From Actimicrobium sp047621665 (GTDB lineage: Bacteria > Pseudomonadota > Gammaproteobacteria > Burkholderiales > Burkholderiaceae_D), in NCBI GenBank assembly GCA_047621665.1, contig JBLHMB010000004.1, positions 62,001 to 126,000 of the forward strand: DNA of 64,000 nt, read 5' to 3'. Position numbers and translations under genes: made by a program. The notes under the pieces were generated by a model. The model was not told where the DNA came from and searched no databases. It saw only the letters and a list, made by a program, of their open reading frames with translations. Below are positions 8,751 to 17,519 of the stretch, piece after piece; the stretch's first letter is position 1, and the number at the start of each line of letters is the position of its first letter.

Positions 8751-11600
8751 TTAAAACTTGTACGCTGCGCCGATGTTGATGAAGCGTCCCACCGCGCCCG
8801 CCTGATGTAGGCCGGCATCGAAGAAGGTACCGCCTGCGCCGCCATAGGTCTGGTAATCCAGCGGCGGTGCCTTGTTCAACGCATTTTGCACTGACGCGTG
8901 GAAAGTCCAGTTCTTGTCGTACTTGTAGCTGCTGTAGACATCGAGCGTGGTGAAGCTGGCAACGCGGCAATACTGCGCCGGTACCGCAGCCGAAAACGCC
9001 GGGCCGCTGAATGAACTGTTGATCGCACTGGCGCAATCGACAGCACCGATGGTCGGGTCGGTGACCTTGAAACTGCTGATCCAGTTGACCGTGCCGGCCA
9101 CGCTTAACGGACCGTTTTCCCAGGTGGTGATCAGATGGGCGCGGTCGCGCGGGTTGCCGGTATCGCCCGAGACACCGGACGGACCATGCGTGCCGGCCAG
9201 CTGATAGACGGTGCCATCGGCACCAACTTGCTCGTACTTGAACATATGCGATTCGTTGAATTCGACGGTCAGCTTGCCGGCCGCTTTCAGGTTCATCGTA
9301 TAGCGCAGGTCGAGGTCAATGCCGCGCGTATGGGTGCTCTGGGCATTTACATACGGGAACGGTGCAAACAGGATATTGCCTGCGCCCGGCGTCTGGTTGA
9401 CGCTGCCGCCAGCGCCATTGAATGGCTGGATGGTTGGCGACGAGCGCACCAGATTGCCGGCAAAGCTGTAGGTCGGATCGCCCGAGCTCGAAATGATCTG
9501 GTTGGCGATGCGGATGTCATAAAAATCGGCCGACATATTGAACTGCTTGGTCGGTTCGAAGATGATGCCCAGCGTGTAGGACTTCGAGGTTTCCGGCTTG
9601 AGCTTGGCGTTCGGTTGCTGCACGCCGAGTAGCCCGATCGCGCATTGACGCGGATAGTTGCCGGCCAGCGTGGCCGGATCGACACCCGGTGAGGTGTTCG
9701 GGCACAGCGTGTTGTCGCGATACGTGGTGTAGTAAAACGACTGCCCGGCATTGCCGTTCTCGGCCGGGTTCGGCGCCCGGAAGCCTTCTGCATAGGTACC
9801 GCGGAAAGTCACGATCTTCAGCGGTGCAAATTTGAAGCCGACTTTCGGACTGGTCGCACTGCTGCTGCCGTTGTATTTGTCGAAGCGCACTGCGCCATCC
9901 AACTCAAGATTCTTGAGCACCGGTGCGACCAGTTCGACATACGCCGCCGCGATATTCTGGTTGCCGATGGCAAAGGCATTGTTGCCGACCTGCGTGCCAT
10001 TGGCGAACGCGTCGGCTGCTTGCGCATTGAGTTCGCGATGGGTGAATTCGGTACCGACACCGACGGCCAGCGGACCGCCCGGCAGCGCCATCAACTCACG
10101 CGTGCCGCGCAGGCTGACGAATTCGAGAATGTCGGTCGCTTTCGAATTGGTTTGCGGTGCAACGAAGGCATTGGCGGCGGCGCTGTTGCCACCGGCCGCT
10201 TGCCCGACCAGATACGGCGCGGTTGGATTGTTCAGCGCCGATTGCAGGTTCAGAAAATTGATCGACCCGTGACCGGTTTGCTTGACGATGTTTTCGGTGA
10301 AGCCGGCCGAGGCGGTCATGTCCCATTTGCCGATGGTGCCGGTGAGGTCACCGACAAAGCGATAGGTCTGCGAATCGACGCTGGTCGAACTGCCGCCGAG
10401 GTTGGCGAAGTTGTACTGCAACACTTGTGAGGCACCGGTCCTGTTGCCCGGATAGCTTGAGGGCACCGTGATCAGCAATGGCGCGTTGGCTGGCGTGATG
10501 AACGGAATGCCGCCCGGCTTGTAAGCCACCGATGACAGGCCGCTCAGGCCGCCGGTACCGGAGTAGCCATTGATCTGCTCGGCTTGCGAATCGAACAGCG
10601 AACCCTTGAGCTTGAGCTCCCAGTCACCGGCCAGTCGTTGCGTGTGCGAACCGACAATGTTGATGTTGCGGGTCTGCGGCTGGATTTCGATATTGGCATT
10701 GCGGTACGCGCATTGTCCGGCCGCGAGACGGGTCGCATCGCAACCCGGCAGGAAGCCGCTGATGTTGCCGCTGACCGGATCGAGCAGGTAGCCGGTGATG
10801 CTGCCCGGATAACCGGCATTGAGGTTGTTCGGCACGCCCGACGTCAGGTTGTTGCCGCCTTGACTGGTCAGGTCGGTATTCGTGAAGGCCATGCCGCTGC
10901 GCTGCGAGACCAGAATCTTGTCCTGCTTGCGGTATTCGATCGACAGGTAGGTGTTGCGACCGTCTTCGGCCAGATCACCCCAGCCGATGATGCCGGAGGC
11001 GTGACTGGTGGCACCGCCACCGCGCGTGCTGATGCCGGTTTCGGCAGCGATTTCCTGACCGACATAGGTTTTCTTCAGGATCACGTTGACCACGCCGGCC
11101 ACCGCATCCGAACCGTACACCGACGAGGCGCCGTCTTTCAGGACTTCGATGCGGTCGATGGCTTCGAATGGAATCTGGCTGATGTCGACAAAGCTGCGCT
11201 GGCCGTCATCGGAGAGCGCGTACGGCGCCATCCGGTGGCCGTCAATCAGCACCAGCGTCGCACCGACCGTCAGGCCGCGCAACGCGACCCCGCTGGCGCC
11301 GCTGGAGAACGCGCCGTTGAACGATTGCGACAGCGTGCCTGCACCGTTTGCCGTGATGTTGCGCAAGACGCTGGAGACATCGGTATAGCCCGAGGCCTTC
11401 AGGTCTTGCAGCGTGATGACCTGAACCGGGCTGGGTGTTTCCTTGTCGCTGCGGCGGATGTTCGATCCGGTCACTTCGACCCGCTGGACCTTGTCACCGT
11501 CAACTTGCTGCGCATGGGCGTTGTGGACCGCCAGCGGCATCAGGGCCAGACTGCCCAGCGCCAGCGCATTGATCTTGATGGTTCTCTTTATGGATTTCAT
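8751..11600 (-). CDS. TonB-dependent outer-membrane receptor
   Basis: Receptor of 949 residues with a signal peptide ending at NAHAQ and an N-terminal plug domain (about residues 40-175) containing VEVTGSNIRR, the GVALRGL segment and IEVLKDGASSVYGSDAVAGVVNV. The rest is a beta-barrel that ends in the membrane-insertion signature with terminal Phe (INIGAAYKF). The plug signature belongs to the large group of receptors for peptides, carbohydrates or unknown nutrients rather than to a clear siderophore type. Neighbouring S46 peptidase and amidase point to peptide uptake (inference). The inner-membrane energy transducer would have to be supplied elsewhere, possibly by the TonB at 32603. Confidence 0.92.
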   Translation of the reverse strand: MKSIKRTIKINALALGSLALMPLAVHNAHAQQVDGDKVQRVEVTGSNIRRSDKETPSPVQVITLQDLKASGYTDVSSVLRNITANGAGTLSQSFNGAFSSGASGVALRGLTVGATLVLIDGHRMAPYALSDDGQRSFVDISQIPFEAIDRIEVLKDGASSVYGSDAVAGVVNVILKKTYVGQEIAAETGISTRGGGATSHASGIIGWGDLAEDGRNTYLSIEYRKQDKILVSQRSGMAFTNTDLTSQGGNNLTSGVPNNLNAGYPGSITGYLLDPVSGNISGFLPGCDATRLAAGQCAYRNANIEIQPQTRNINIVGSHTQRLAGDWELKLKGSLFDSQAEQINGYSGTGGLSGLSSVAYKPGGIPFITPANAPLLITVPSSYPGNRTGASQVLQYNFANLGGSSTSVDSQTYRFVGDLTGTIGKWDMTASAGFTENIVKQTGHGSINFLNLQSALNNPTAPYLVGQAAGGNSAAANAFVAPQTNSKATDILEFVSLRGTRELMALPGGPLAVGVGTEFTHRELNAQAADAFANGTQVGNNAFAIGNQNIAAAYVELVAPVLKNLELDGAVRFDKYNGSSSATSPKVGFKFAPLKIVTFRGTYAEGFRAPNPAENGNAGQSFYYTTYRDNTLCPNTSPGVDPATLAGNYPRQCAIGLLGVQQPNAKLKPETSKSYTLGIIFEPTKQFNMSADFYDIRIANQIISSSGDPTYSFAGNLVRSSPTIQPFNGAGGSVNQTPGAGNILFAPFPYVNAQSTHTRGIDLDLRYTMNLKAAGKLTVEFNESHMFKYEQVGADGTVYQLAGTHGPSGVSGDTGNPRDRAHLITTWENGPLSVAGTVNWISSFKVTDPTIGAVDCASAINSSFSGPAFSAAVPAQYCRVASFTTLDVYSSYKYDKNWTFHASVQNALNKAPPLDYQTYGGAGGTFFDAGLHQAGAVGRFINIGAAYKF

Positions 11601-11628
11601 CGTTGATTCCAGCTTTCATCCTAGGGTT

Positions 11629-11651
11629 CCGGACACGGGAGTGTGTTCCGG
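11629..11651. promoter_or_regulatory. Inverted repeat upstream of the TonB receptor gene
   Basis: Arms CCGGACAC (11629-11636) and GTGTTCCGG (11643-11651) pair with one bulged T, 29 nt ahead of the receptor start. It could be an operator or a leader hairpin. There is no T-run placed to make it a terminator for the S46 gene. Confidence 0.3.
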
Positions 11652-11725
11652 CAGGTACAGCCACGCACGCAGTTCGGGAGCGGCTGCTCCCCCTGCTGTC
11701 GGTTAAAAAAAGAAGGGTGTCGTGA

Positions 11726-13786
11726 TTAGTCGGGACGGATTTCGTGCACCAGCGCGGTCGCGCCGTAGATCACGGACAGGGTTTCGAGGATGGCACCGCT
11801 GTGTACCGCAACGGCCCGGTTGAGGCGCGGATCGAACCAGAATGCGCCGCCCAGCGAATGGATGTTGCCATCAAAAATCAGGCCGACGATTTCGCCATTA
11901 CGGTTGACCATCGGACTGCCGGAGTTGCCACCGATGATGTCGTTGGTGGTCGAGAAGTTGAACGGTTGCGATAGATTGAGGCGGGATTTTGCGGCCAGCC
12001 ACGAGGCCGGCAAAGCGAACGGAGCGACGCCGGTGTCACGCTCGAAGGCACCACCGATGGTCGTGAACGGAGCGACCGGTTTGCCGGCTTCTTCCCAGCC
12101 TTGCACTTCGCCATACGACAGGCGCAGCGTGAAGGTGGCATCCGGATAATCGCCGGTGCCGCGTTGGGCGAAGCGGGCCTGGGCGATCAGTTCCGAGTTA
12201 CGTTCGACCACCGATTCGACATTGCGCTCGTAGTCCTTGCGCAATGCCCGCGCGGTGGGATCAATGGCGAGCGCGAGACGGATGAACGGATCGTCGGAGC
12301 GCTCGATGGCGCTCTGGCCGCCGTCCCAGAGTGCTTTGCGCGTGGCGACGTCGCCGAGGCGGGTCGCACCGATCAGTGCCGCGGCGAGTTGATCCGGCGA
12401 TTGCCGCCCGAGTACCTGTTTCACCAGCGGATGGTCACTGCCCAGCCGCTCGCGCAGTTTGGTTAGCGAAAAGCCGAACTTGACCTGCTCGAACTCGGGG
12501 TAGACCGGCGCACTGGAAAACAGTTGCTGTTCCAGTTCGGGCAATTTGCCATCAGTGAACTCCGGCAACCGCTGGCCGTTGGGCAGATTGCGCTCGCGGG
12601 CGCCACGCACTAGCAAACGGGCAATCTCGAAATAGGTGCTGTTGAAAGCGCGTCCGCGTTCGATCATCGTGTAGGGTTTTTCCAGTTGGCGATAGGCTTG
12701 CTGGGCGTTCGCGATCGCGTCCCAGGCCGGACTGACGCTGGCGGCCAGCGTGGCGCTGGCGGCGGTGGCACGACGCAGTTCGGTTTCTTCCGCCAGCTTG
12801 CGTTCGCGCAGGGCCGGGTCGAGCAGGGCGGTCAGTTCACCGAACATCGCCTTGTAGCTGTTCTCGACACCGAACAGCGTGCCTTCCGAAATCCGTGCCG
12901 CTTCGGCGCTGCGTTTGCCGAACTGTTCCAGCACGCCGCGCAGTTCGGCCAGTTCCAGCAAGCCGCCGATCAGGCCGATATCGCGGATGGTGTCGAGCTG
13001 CGCCATCGTCAACTGGCGCTGGGTTGAACCAGGATTGCCGGTGACGAATACCAGTTCGTTGGCGGCAGCACCGTTTTTGCTGAAGGGAAGGAAGTTGGTG
13101 GTGACGGCGGGTTTACCATTTTCGTAGGCGCGTACTAACGCGATGTCGAGGTCGAAGCGTGGAAAGTTGAAATTATCCGGATCGCCGCCAAAAAACGCGC
13201 TGTCTTTTTCCGGTACCCAGACCAGTCGGGTGTCCTGGAAACGGTGGTAGCGGTACAGGTGATAGCGACCGCCGTGATACAGGTCGACCACATCGCAGCG
13301 CACGGTCTCGCGCTCGTTGCCGATACAGGTCGAGGCCAGCTTGGCCTTGATCTCGTTTTGTGCCGACTTGAAGGCGTCGCCCTGCAAACCCCGGGTGGCA
13401 TCCTTGACATCACTGGTGACGTCGGTAATCAGTTCGAGCCGGTTCAGTTCGATTTCGGGACAGCGCACTTCCTGCTCGCGCTGGCGCGCCAGAAAGCCAT
13501 CTTGCATGTAGTTCTTGCTGGCAGTTGATAGCTGGTCGACGCACTCCGACGCGCAATGGTGGTTGGTCATGACCAACCCGTCTTTCGAGATGAACGATGC
13601 CGAGCAGCCACCGGCAATGCGCGCCGAGCCCTGCATCATGCGGTTGGTCCAGGCGGCGCTCGGAGTGAAGTTGTAGCCGGCTTGCAAACGGTCGGTCGGC
13701 AGATTGTCCAGCGTCCACATGCCTTCGGCTGCAAAGGCCATCCCCGGCAGGGTAAAAAGAAGGGAAAGCAACAAAGTATTACGCAA
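11726..13786 (-). CDS. S46-family dipeptidyl peptidase (DPP7/DPP11-like), exported
   Basis: Serine exopeptidase of 686 residues that in characterised relatives removes dipeptides from peptide N-termini in the periplasm. The signal peptide ends at GMAFA. The trypsin-like catalytic residues are visible: His in GLVMTNHHC and Ser in GGNSGSPMVN, followed by IVGLIFDGN. The EGMWTLDNLP opening of the mature protein is a family hallmark. Whether it prefers hydrophobic (DPP7) or acidic (DPP11) residues cannot be decided by eye. The start is TTG at 13786 with GGGAG 6 nt upstream; that ribosome-binding site lies inside a hairpin (13793-13815). It precedes the TonB receptor on the same strand. Confidence 0.92.
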   Translation of the reverse strand: MRNTLLLSLLFTLPGMAFAAEGMWTLDNLPTDRLQAGYNFTPSAAWTNRMMQGSARIAGGCSASFISKDGLVMTNHHCASECVDQLSTASKNYMQDGFLARQREQEVRCPEIELNRLELITDVTSDVKDATRGLQGDAFKSAQNEIKAKLASTCIGNERETVRCDVVDLYHGGRYHLYRYHRFQDTRLVWVPEKDSAFFGGDPDNFNFPRFDLDIALVRAYENGKPAVTTNFLPFSKNGAAANELVFVTGNPGSTQRQLTMAQLDTIRDIGLIGGLLELAELRGVLEQFGKRSAEAARISEGTLFGVENSYKAMFGELTALLDPALRERKLAEETELRRATAASATLAASVSPAWDAIANAQQAYRQLEKPYTMIERGRAFNSTYFEIARLLVRGARERNLPNGQRLPEFTDGKLPELEQQLFSSAPVYPEFEQVKFGFSLTKLRERLGSDHPLVKQVLGRQSPDQLAAALIGATRLGDVATRKALWDGGQSAIERSDDPFIRLALAIDPTARALRKDYERNVESVVERNSELIAQARFAQRGTGDYPDATFTLRLSYGEVQGWEEAGKPVAPFTTIGGAFERDTGVAPFALPASWLAAKSRLNLSQPFNFSTTNDIIGGNSGSPMVNRNGEIVGLIFDGNIHSLGGAFWFDPRLNRAVAVHSGAILETLSVIYGATALVHEIRPD

Positions 13787-13792
13787 GAATGT

Positions 13793-13815
13793 CTCCCAAG
13801 TTTTAATTATGGGAG
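13793..13815 (-). promoter_or_regulatory. Hairpin able to sequester the S46 peptidase ribosome-binding site
   Basis: In the mRNA, CTCCCA (from 13815-13810) can pair with TGGGAG (13798-13793), six pairs that extend to eight with a bulge. The loop is an AT-rich 11 nt. The 3' arm contains the GGGAG Shine-Dalgarno that ends 6 nt before the TTG start. Confidence 0.45.
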
Positions 13816-13979
13816 AGACGATAGCATAGGTTAAAAAACAATGTTTTTTGGAGATTTAGAGCCGCGAGTAGGGGGGTATTGCGTGGTGAAGAGGGGGTCA
13901 AGCATCGTGAAAATTTGGTATGACGGATTTTTTTAGATTGTAAAGTTTTGTTGGTCGGAGCGGATCTTTTGGGATGGCC

Positions 13980-14070
13980 GGTGCAATATCTGCCGGTTAT
14001 TGCACCCTAAGCGAAAAATCCCGGCCCAGCCCCCGCCGGCGTCGTTGCAATAACCGCAGGGTACTGCACC
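13980..14070. repeat. Inverted pair of 27-nt palindromic repeats (REPIN-like)
   Basis: Unit one, 13980-14006, has arms GGTGCAAT and ATTGCACC around a loop containing CGGTTA. Unit two, 14044-14070, is the same element in opposite orientation with two arm mismatches. The two are 37 nt apart between the S46 gene and the DJ-1 gene end. The rest of the 298-nt gap (13787-13979) is AT-rich and holds the S46 leader, with no gene. Further copies are at 26218 and 63723. Confidence 0.75.
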
Positions 14071-14086
14071 AGGTCGACGTCGACCT
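14071..14086. repeat. Perfect 16-bp palindrome at the end of the DJ-1-family gene
   Basis: AGGTCGACGTCGACCT is its own reverse complement. It starts immediately after the second 27-nt repeat unit and overlaps the last 2 nt of the DJ-1-family stop codon at 14085. Confidence 0.6.
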
Positions 14087-14762
14087 ACCCCAGCAATTTA
14101 AGCAATGCTTTGGCGGCCGGGTCCGACGAGGCCGGGTTCTGACCGGTGATCAGCAAACCGTCGGTGACGACATACGGCTGCCAGTCTTCCAGTTTGGAAT
14201 AGGTGCCGCCATTTTGCCGCAGCATGTCTTCGACCAGGAAGGGCACGACATCGGTTAGCCCGACTGCCTGTTCTTCGGTATTGGTAAAGCCGGTGACCGC
14301 TTTGCCATCGACGACTGATTTGCCGTTGGCGCCTTTTGGATGACGCAGCACGGCGGGCGCATGGCATACCGCCACGACCGGTTTTCCTGCGGACAGCATG
14401 GTCTCGATCAGTTTGATCGACGTAGTATCTTCGGCCAGGTCCCACAGCGGTCCGTGGCCGCCCGGATAAAAAACTGCGTCGAACTTGCCGGCGTCGACAC
14501 TGGTGAGTTTGACTGTGCTGGCCAGTGCGGCTTGCGCTTCAGCATCTTCCTTGAAGCGCTCAGTGGCGCTGGTCTGGGCGGACGGGTCGTCACTTTTCGG
14601 GTCCAGAGGTGGTTGGCCGCCGAGCGGGGAGGCCAGCGTCAGGGTTGCGCCGGCATCTTTGAAAATAAAATACGGCGCGGCGAATTCTTCCAGCCAGAAA
14701 CCGGTTTTGTTGCCGGTATTGCCGAGTTTATCGTGCGAAGTCAGTACCATCAGAATATGCAT
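14085..14762 (-). CDS. DJ-1/PfpI superfamily protein (glyoxalase III/Hsp31-like)
   Basis: Protein of 225 residues of the class I glutamine amidotransferase-like fold. The nucleophile-elbow motif is AVCHAPAVL (Cys133), with the conserved acid in FWLEEFAAPY (Glu25/26) and the GGHGPLWDL loop before it. Relatives act as glutathione-independent glyoxalases, deglycases or chaperones, so this may protect against methylglyoxal (family knowledge, not specific proof). I chose the ATG at 14762, preceded by GAAAGG, over longer in-frame extensions because the family begins with MHILMVLTSH. It is divergent from the HiPIP gene. The opening lysine-rich GNTGNKTGFW segment is typical of the intracellular members. 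Confidence 0.88.
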   Translation of the reverse strand: MHILMVLTSHDKLGNTGNKTGFWLEEFAAPYFIFKDAGATLTLASPLGGQPPLDPKSDDPSAQTSATERFKEDAEAQAALASTVKLTSVDAGKFDAVFYPGGHGPLWDLAEDTTSIKLIETMLSAGKPVVAVCHAPAVLRHPKGANGKSVVDGKAVTGFTNTEEQAVGLTDVVPFLVEDMLRQNGGTYSKLEDWQPYVVTDGLLITGQNPASSDPAAKALLKLLG

Positions 14763-15016
14763 CGGGTGCCTTTCGTAGTGGGAAATGAGGTCGCTTATCC
14801 ATGCGCAGCTCCAGGCCGGCATGGACAGCACTCGACAACCGTATACTGCAACGGGCGTGCTTGTCTGTGTGCTGGCGCACTTGCGCTTATTGATCGGTAA
14901 TACCTTGCCGGATGTCTGAAACTTCCGTCTAACGGTGCTAGACTTTGCCCGCTTTACGTGACTCGGGCAGTAAGCCTTTTCTCCAGCCAACTGATGTCCC
15001 ACCTTTAGGATTCACT

Positions 15017-15325
15017 ATGACCATGAACCGCCGCACGTTCGTTATCCATTCCATTCTTGGTTCCGCCGCACTGGCTACCGCTACGATGAGCCAGGCACAA
15101 GCTGCCAAAGTCGCAGAGACCGATGCGCAGGCTGTCGCCCTTGGTTACAAGGAAGATGGCACCAAGACAGATAAAGTCAAGTATCCGAAATACACGACGA
15201 AGCAAAATTGCGCCAATTGTCAGTTGTACGCCGGTGCAGCAACAGGCTACGGCAATTGCGCTCTGTTCCCGGGCAAGCAAGTTGCGGCTGCCGGCTGGTG
15301 CAGCGCGCACGCCATGAAGGCTTGA
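15017..15325 (+). CDS. High-potential iron-sulfur protein (HiPIP), exported
   Basis: Small periplasmic electron carrier of 102 residues. MNRRTFVIHSILGSAALATA is a twin-arginine signal, as expected for an exported cofactor protein. The four ligands of a single [4Fe-4S] cluster are Cys65 and Cys68 (NCANC), Cys81 (YGNCALF) and Cys95 (AGWCSAH), the HiPIP pattern. The ATG at 15017 has TTAGGA about 6 nt upstream; longer in-frame extensions lack such a site. A strong terminator follows, so it is probably monocistronic. Its redox partner is not identifiable here. Confidence 0.94.
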   Translation: MTMNRRTFVIHSILGSAALATATMSQAQAAKVAETDAQAVALGYKEDGTKTDKVKYPKYTTKQNCANCQLYAGAATGYGNCALFPGKQVAAAGWCSAHAMKA

Positions 15326-15355
15326 TCGACCGGTAATTTATCCGTTGATCTGCAT

Positions 15356-15385
15356 TAAAAAACACGCCGCGAGCGTGTTTTTTTT
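15356..15385 (+). terminator. Rho-independent terminator after the HiPIP gene
   Basis: Stem AACACGC (15361-15367) with GCGTGTT (15373-15379), loop CGCGA, preceded by A-tract and followed by a T-run to 15385. It is palindromic enough to act in both directions. Confidence 0.88.
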
Positions 15386-15455
15386 GGCCGTTGGCGATTG
15401 CCCGGCTTTTACTATGTTCATATCGGCAAGGTGCCGCTGCAACAGGATCATTGCT

Positions 15456-16967
15456 ATGGAAGTCGAACTGAAATTACTGGTCAATAAGCGGGATGTCAGC
15501 ACTTTGCGCGCGCATCCGCTACTGAAAAAATTCGCCCTTGCTGCGCCGCGCGAGCAACGGATGCACGATATTTATTTCGACACGCCGGATCTGCAATTGC
15601 GTGCGGCTGGAGCCGGATTGCGGGTGCGTCTGGTGGGGGATGTCTGGGTCCAGACACTGAAGGCCGGAGGCAGTGTGGCTGGCGGTCTGCATAGCCGGCA
15701 CGAGTGGGAAACGGCGGTAGCCGGTCCGGTACCGGAGCTGGCGTTGCTGCGGGCTCTGATCGATCGCAAAAGCGAGTGGGGCAAGTTGTTGCGCTTATCA
15801 GGATGCGAGCAGGGTCTGGTACCGATTTTCAGCACGCAGATGACCCGTTCCATCTGGGACTTGCGGCTGGCTGGCGGGGACGAGATCGAATGCGTGCTCG
15901 ACCTCGGCTATCTTGAGCGCGACGGGCAGCGTGTCGAGGTCAGCGAAATCGAACTTGAACTCAAGGCCGGCGGTCCGCTGCATCTGTTCGATGTGGCGCT
16001 GGCGCTGCAACAGCAGGTCACGCTGCAGATCAGCAACTTGAGCAAAGCAGATCGTGGTTACGCACTTTACAAGCCGCAGCCGGTCGCGCCGGTGACTGCG
16101 CAGCCGTTGCAGTTGCACCGGCAGATGTCGATTGTCCAGGCGTTCCAGACCATCGCTGCCAATTGCCTGGCGCAGGTTCAGGGCAATGAGGCGGGTGTCG
16201 TGCACCGGCTCGATACCGAAAGCCTGCATCAGATGCGCGTCGGATTGCGGCGCTTGCGCTGTGCGTTCGATCTGTTTCGCGGTTTGCAGCCATTGCCGCA
16301 GGCCTTGCAAGTCGATCTGGACTGGCTGATGGAGCAACTGGGTGCGGCGCGCGACTGGGATGTGCTGGCCGGTTCAACCTTGCCGGCGGTGGTTTCTGCG
16401 GCGCGCGGAGAAGTGCGGCTGACAGCGCTCGGCCTGGCGGCGCTGGTCCACTCGCGTGAGACGCACGCGGCCGCGGGCGCCGCTGTTGCAGCGCCACGCA
16501 CCACCCGTCTGATGCTGGGGCTGGCGCGCTGGTTACTGGTAGTTGGCAATCAGCCGGACCAGCAGATGAAGCGCTTGCCAGGCTACTGCCGCAGCATGCT
16601 TGAACACTACCAGCGCCGCCTGTGCCGGCGCGGCAAGCAATTGGAGGACGGCAGCGTGCAGGCACGCCACCGTCTGCGGATTGCCGTCAAAAAAATGCGT
16701 TACGCGATTGAATTTTTTGAGTCGCTCTACCCGTCAAAAAAAATGCGCCGCTATGCCGACGGATTGGCGATGTTGCAGGATCAGCTGAGTCGCAGTAACG
16801 ATGCCGCGGTGGCGGATCGCTTGCTCAAGCAGTTGCAGGACGGCTCGCTCGAACTGGCCGGTAGCGCAGGATTCGTACGCGGATTTCTTAGCGCCGGGGT
16901 CGCGCTGGATGACCGGCTCATGCGTGAGCAATGCCGGCGTTTCGGTACGAAAAAACTTCCCGGTTAA
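15456..16967 (+). CDS. CYTH-CHAD domain protein (inorganic triphosphatase-like)
   Basis: Protein of 503 residues. The N-terminal half is a CYTH domain beginning with the ExExK motif (Glu2, Glu4, Lys6 in MEVELKL), followed by repeated acidic/basic strands that form the triphosphate tunnel. The C-terminal half (from about residue 235) is a CHAD domain with conserved His and Arg (LHQMRVGLRRLR and ARHRLRIAVKKMRY) that bind polyphosphate in relatives. E. coli YgiF with the same order hydrolyses inorganic triphosphate (family knowledge). I chose the ATG at 15456, which makes the ExExK motif N-terminal and has AGGA upstream. Its stop overlaps the convergent DUF2062 gene by 4 nt. Confidence 0.9.
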   Translation: MEVELKLLVNKRDVSTLRAHPLLKKFALAAPREQRMHDIYFDTPDLQLRAAGAGLRVRLVGDVWVQTLKAGGSVAGGLHSRHEWETAVAGPVPELALLRALIDRKSEWGKLLRLSGCEQGLVPIFSTQMTRSIWDLRLAGGDEIECVLDLGYLERDGQRVEVSEIELELKAGGPLHLFDVALALQQQVTLQISNLSKADRGYALYKPQPVAPVTAQPLQLHRQMSIVQAFQTIAANCLAQVQGNEAGVVHRLDTESLHQMRVGLRRLRCAFDLFRGLQPLPQALQVDLDWLMEQLGAARDWDVLAGSTLPAVVSAARGEVRLTALGLAALVHSRETHAAAGAAVAAPRTTRLMLGLARWLLVVGNQPDQQMKRLPGYCRSMLEHYQRRLCRRGKQLEDGSVQARHRLRIAVKKMRYAIEFFESLYPSKKMRRYADGLAMLQDQLSRSNDAAVADRLLKQLQDGSLELAGSAGFVRGFLSAGVALDDRLMREQCRRFGTKKLPG

Positions 16968-17515
16968 TGACGCGCGACAGGGTGCTCCCGCCTATTTTTC
17001 CTGTCGCGATCACTTTGGCGATTACGCCACTGGCGCACGATGGCAATGCGCCATCCTGCATGGATCAGGCCGAATAGCGACAGGCTCAGCAGGGTAGCGA
17101 GCAGCGGCATCCCGAGTAACAGCGGCTTGCCGGCATGCCTGATCCAGTCGAGCCATTGCGCACCGCTGGAACCGAAGGATTGCTCCGGCCAGGCCAGCGG
17201 CAGGCCGAGGCATAGTGCGCCCAGCATCCAGGCCAGGCACAGCAGCGGCAATGCGGTGAGCGGATTGCTCAGAAAGGTCAGCACCACGGCCGTCGGCAGG
17301 TGGGCCTTCAAGCGCACCGCCAGCAGCGCGGCAATGATGGTTTGTGCCGGTAACGGCACGATACTGATCGCGCCGCCGATGGCCGCACCGAGTGCCACCG
17401 AGCGCCGGCGCGGTATCCATATTTGTGGCTGCGCCTTGCCCAGGAAGCGGGCGATATGCGGATGCTTCTTGATCATGTCGGCGTGACGCAGCCATTCCCG
17501 AAATGATTTGGCCAT
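16964..17515 (-). CDS. DUF2062 membrane protein
   Basis: Protein of 183 residues with the DUF2062 pattern: a basic N-terminus (HPHIARFLGKAQPQIW), then GAAIGGAISIVPLPAQTIIAALLAV, a helix after SNPLTALPL, and a final hydrophobic segment near 145-165. The C-terminus is very basic (RNRQSDRDRKNRREHPVARH). Function is unknown for the family; it is often near cell-envelope genes. It starts 4 nt after the small membrane protein and appears to form an operon with that and the hibernation-like gene. The convergent CYTH-CHAD stop overlaps its own. Confidence 0.85.
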   Translation of the reverse strand: MAKSFREWLRHADMIKKHPHIARFLGKAQPQIWIPRRRSVALGAAIGGAISIVPLPAQTIIAALLAVRLKAHLPTAVVLTFLSNPLTALPLLCLAWMLGALCLGLPLAWPEQSFGSSGAQWLDWIRHAGKPLLLGMPLLATLLSLSLFGLIHAGWRIAIVRQWRNRQSDRDRKNRREHPVARH

Positions 17516-17519
17516 GCCT

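Noticed and set aside
11690..11725. Possible terminator for the S46 gene
   Set aside because: The hairpin GGGAGC/GCTCCC has its T-run on the wrong side for that gene.
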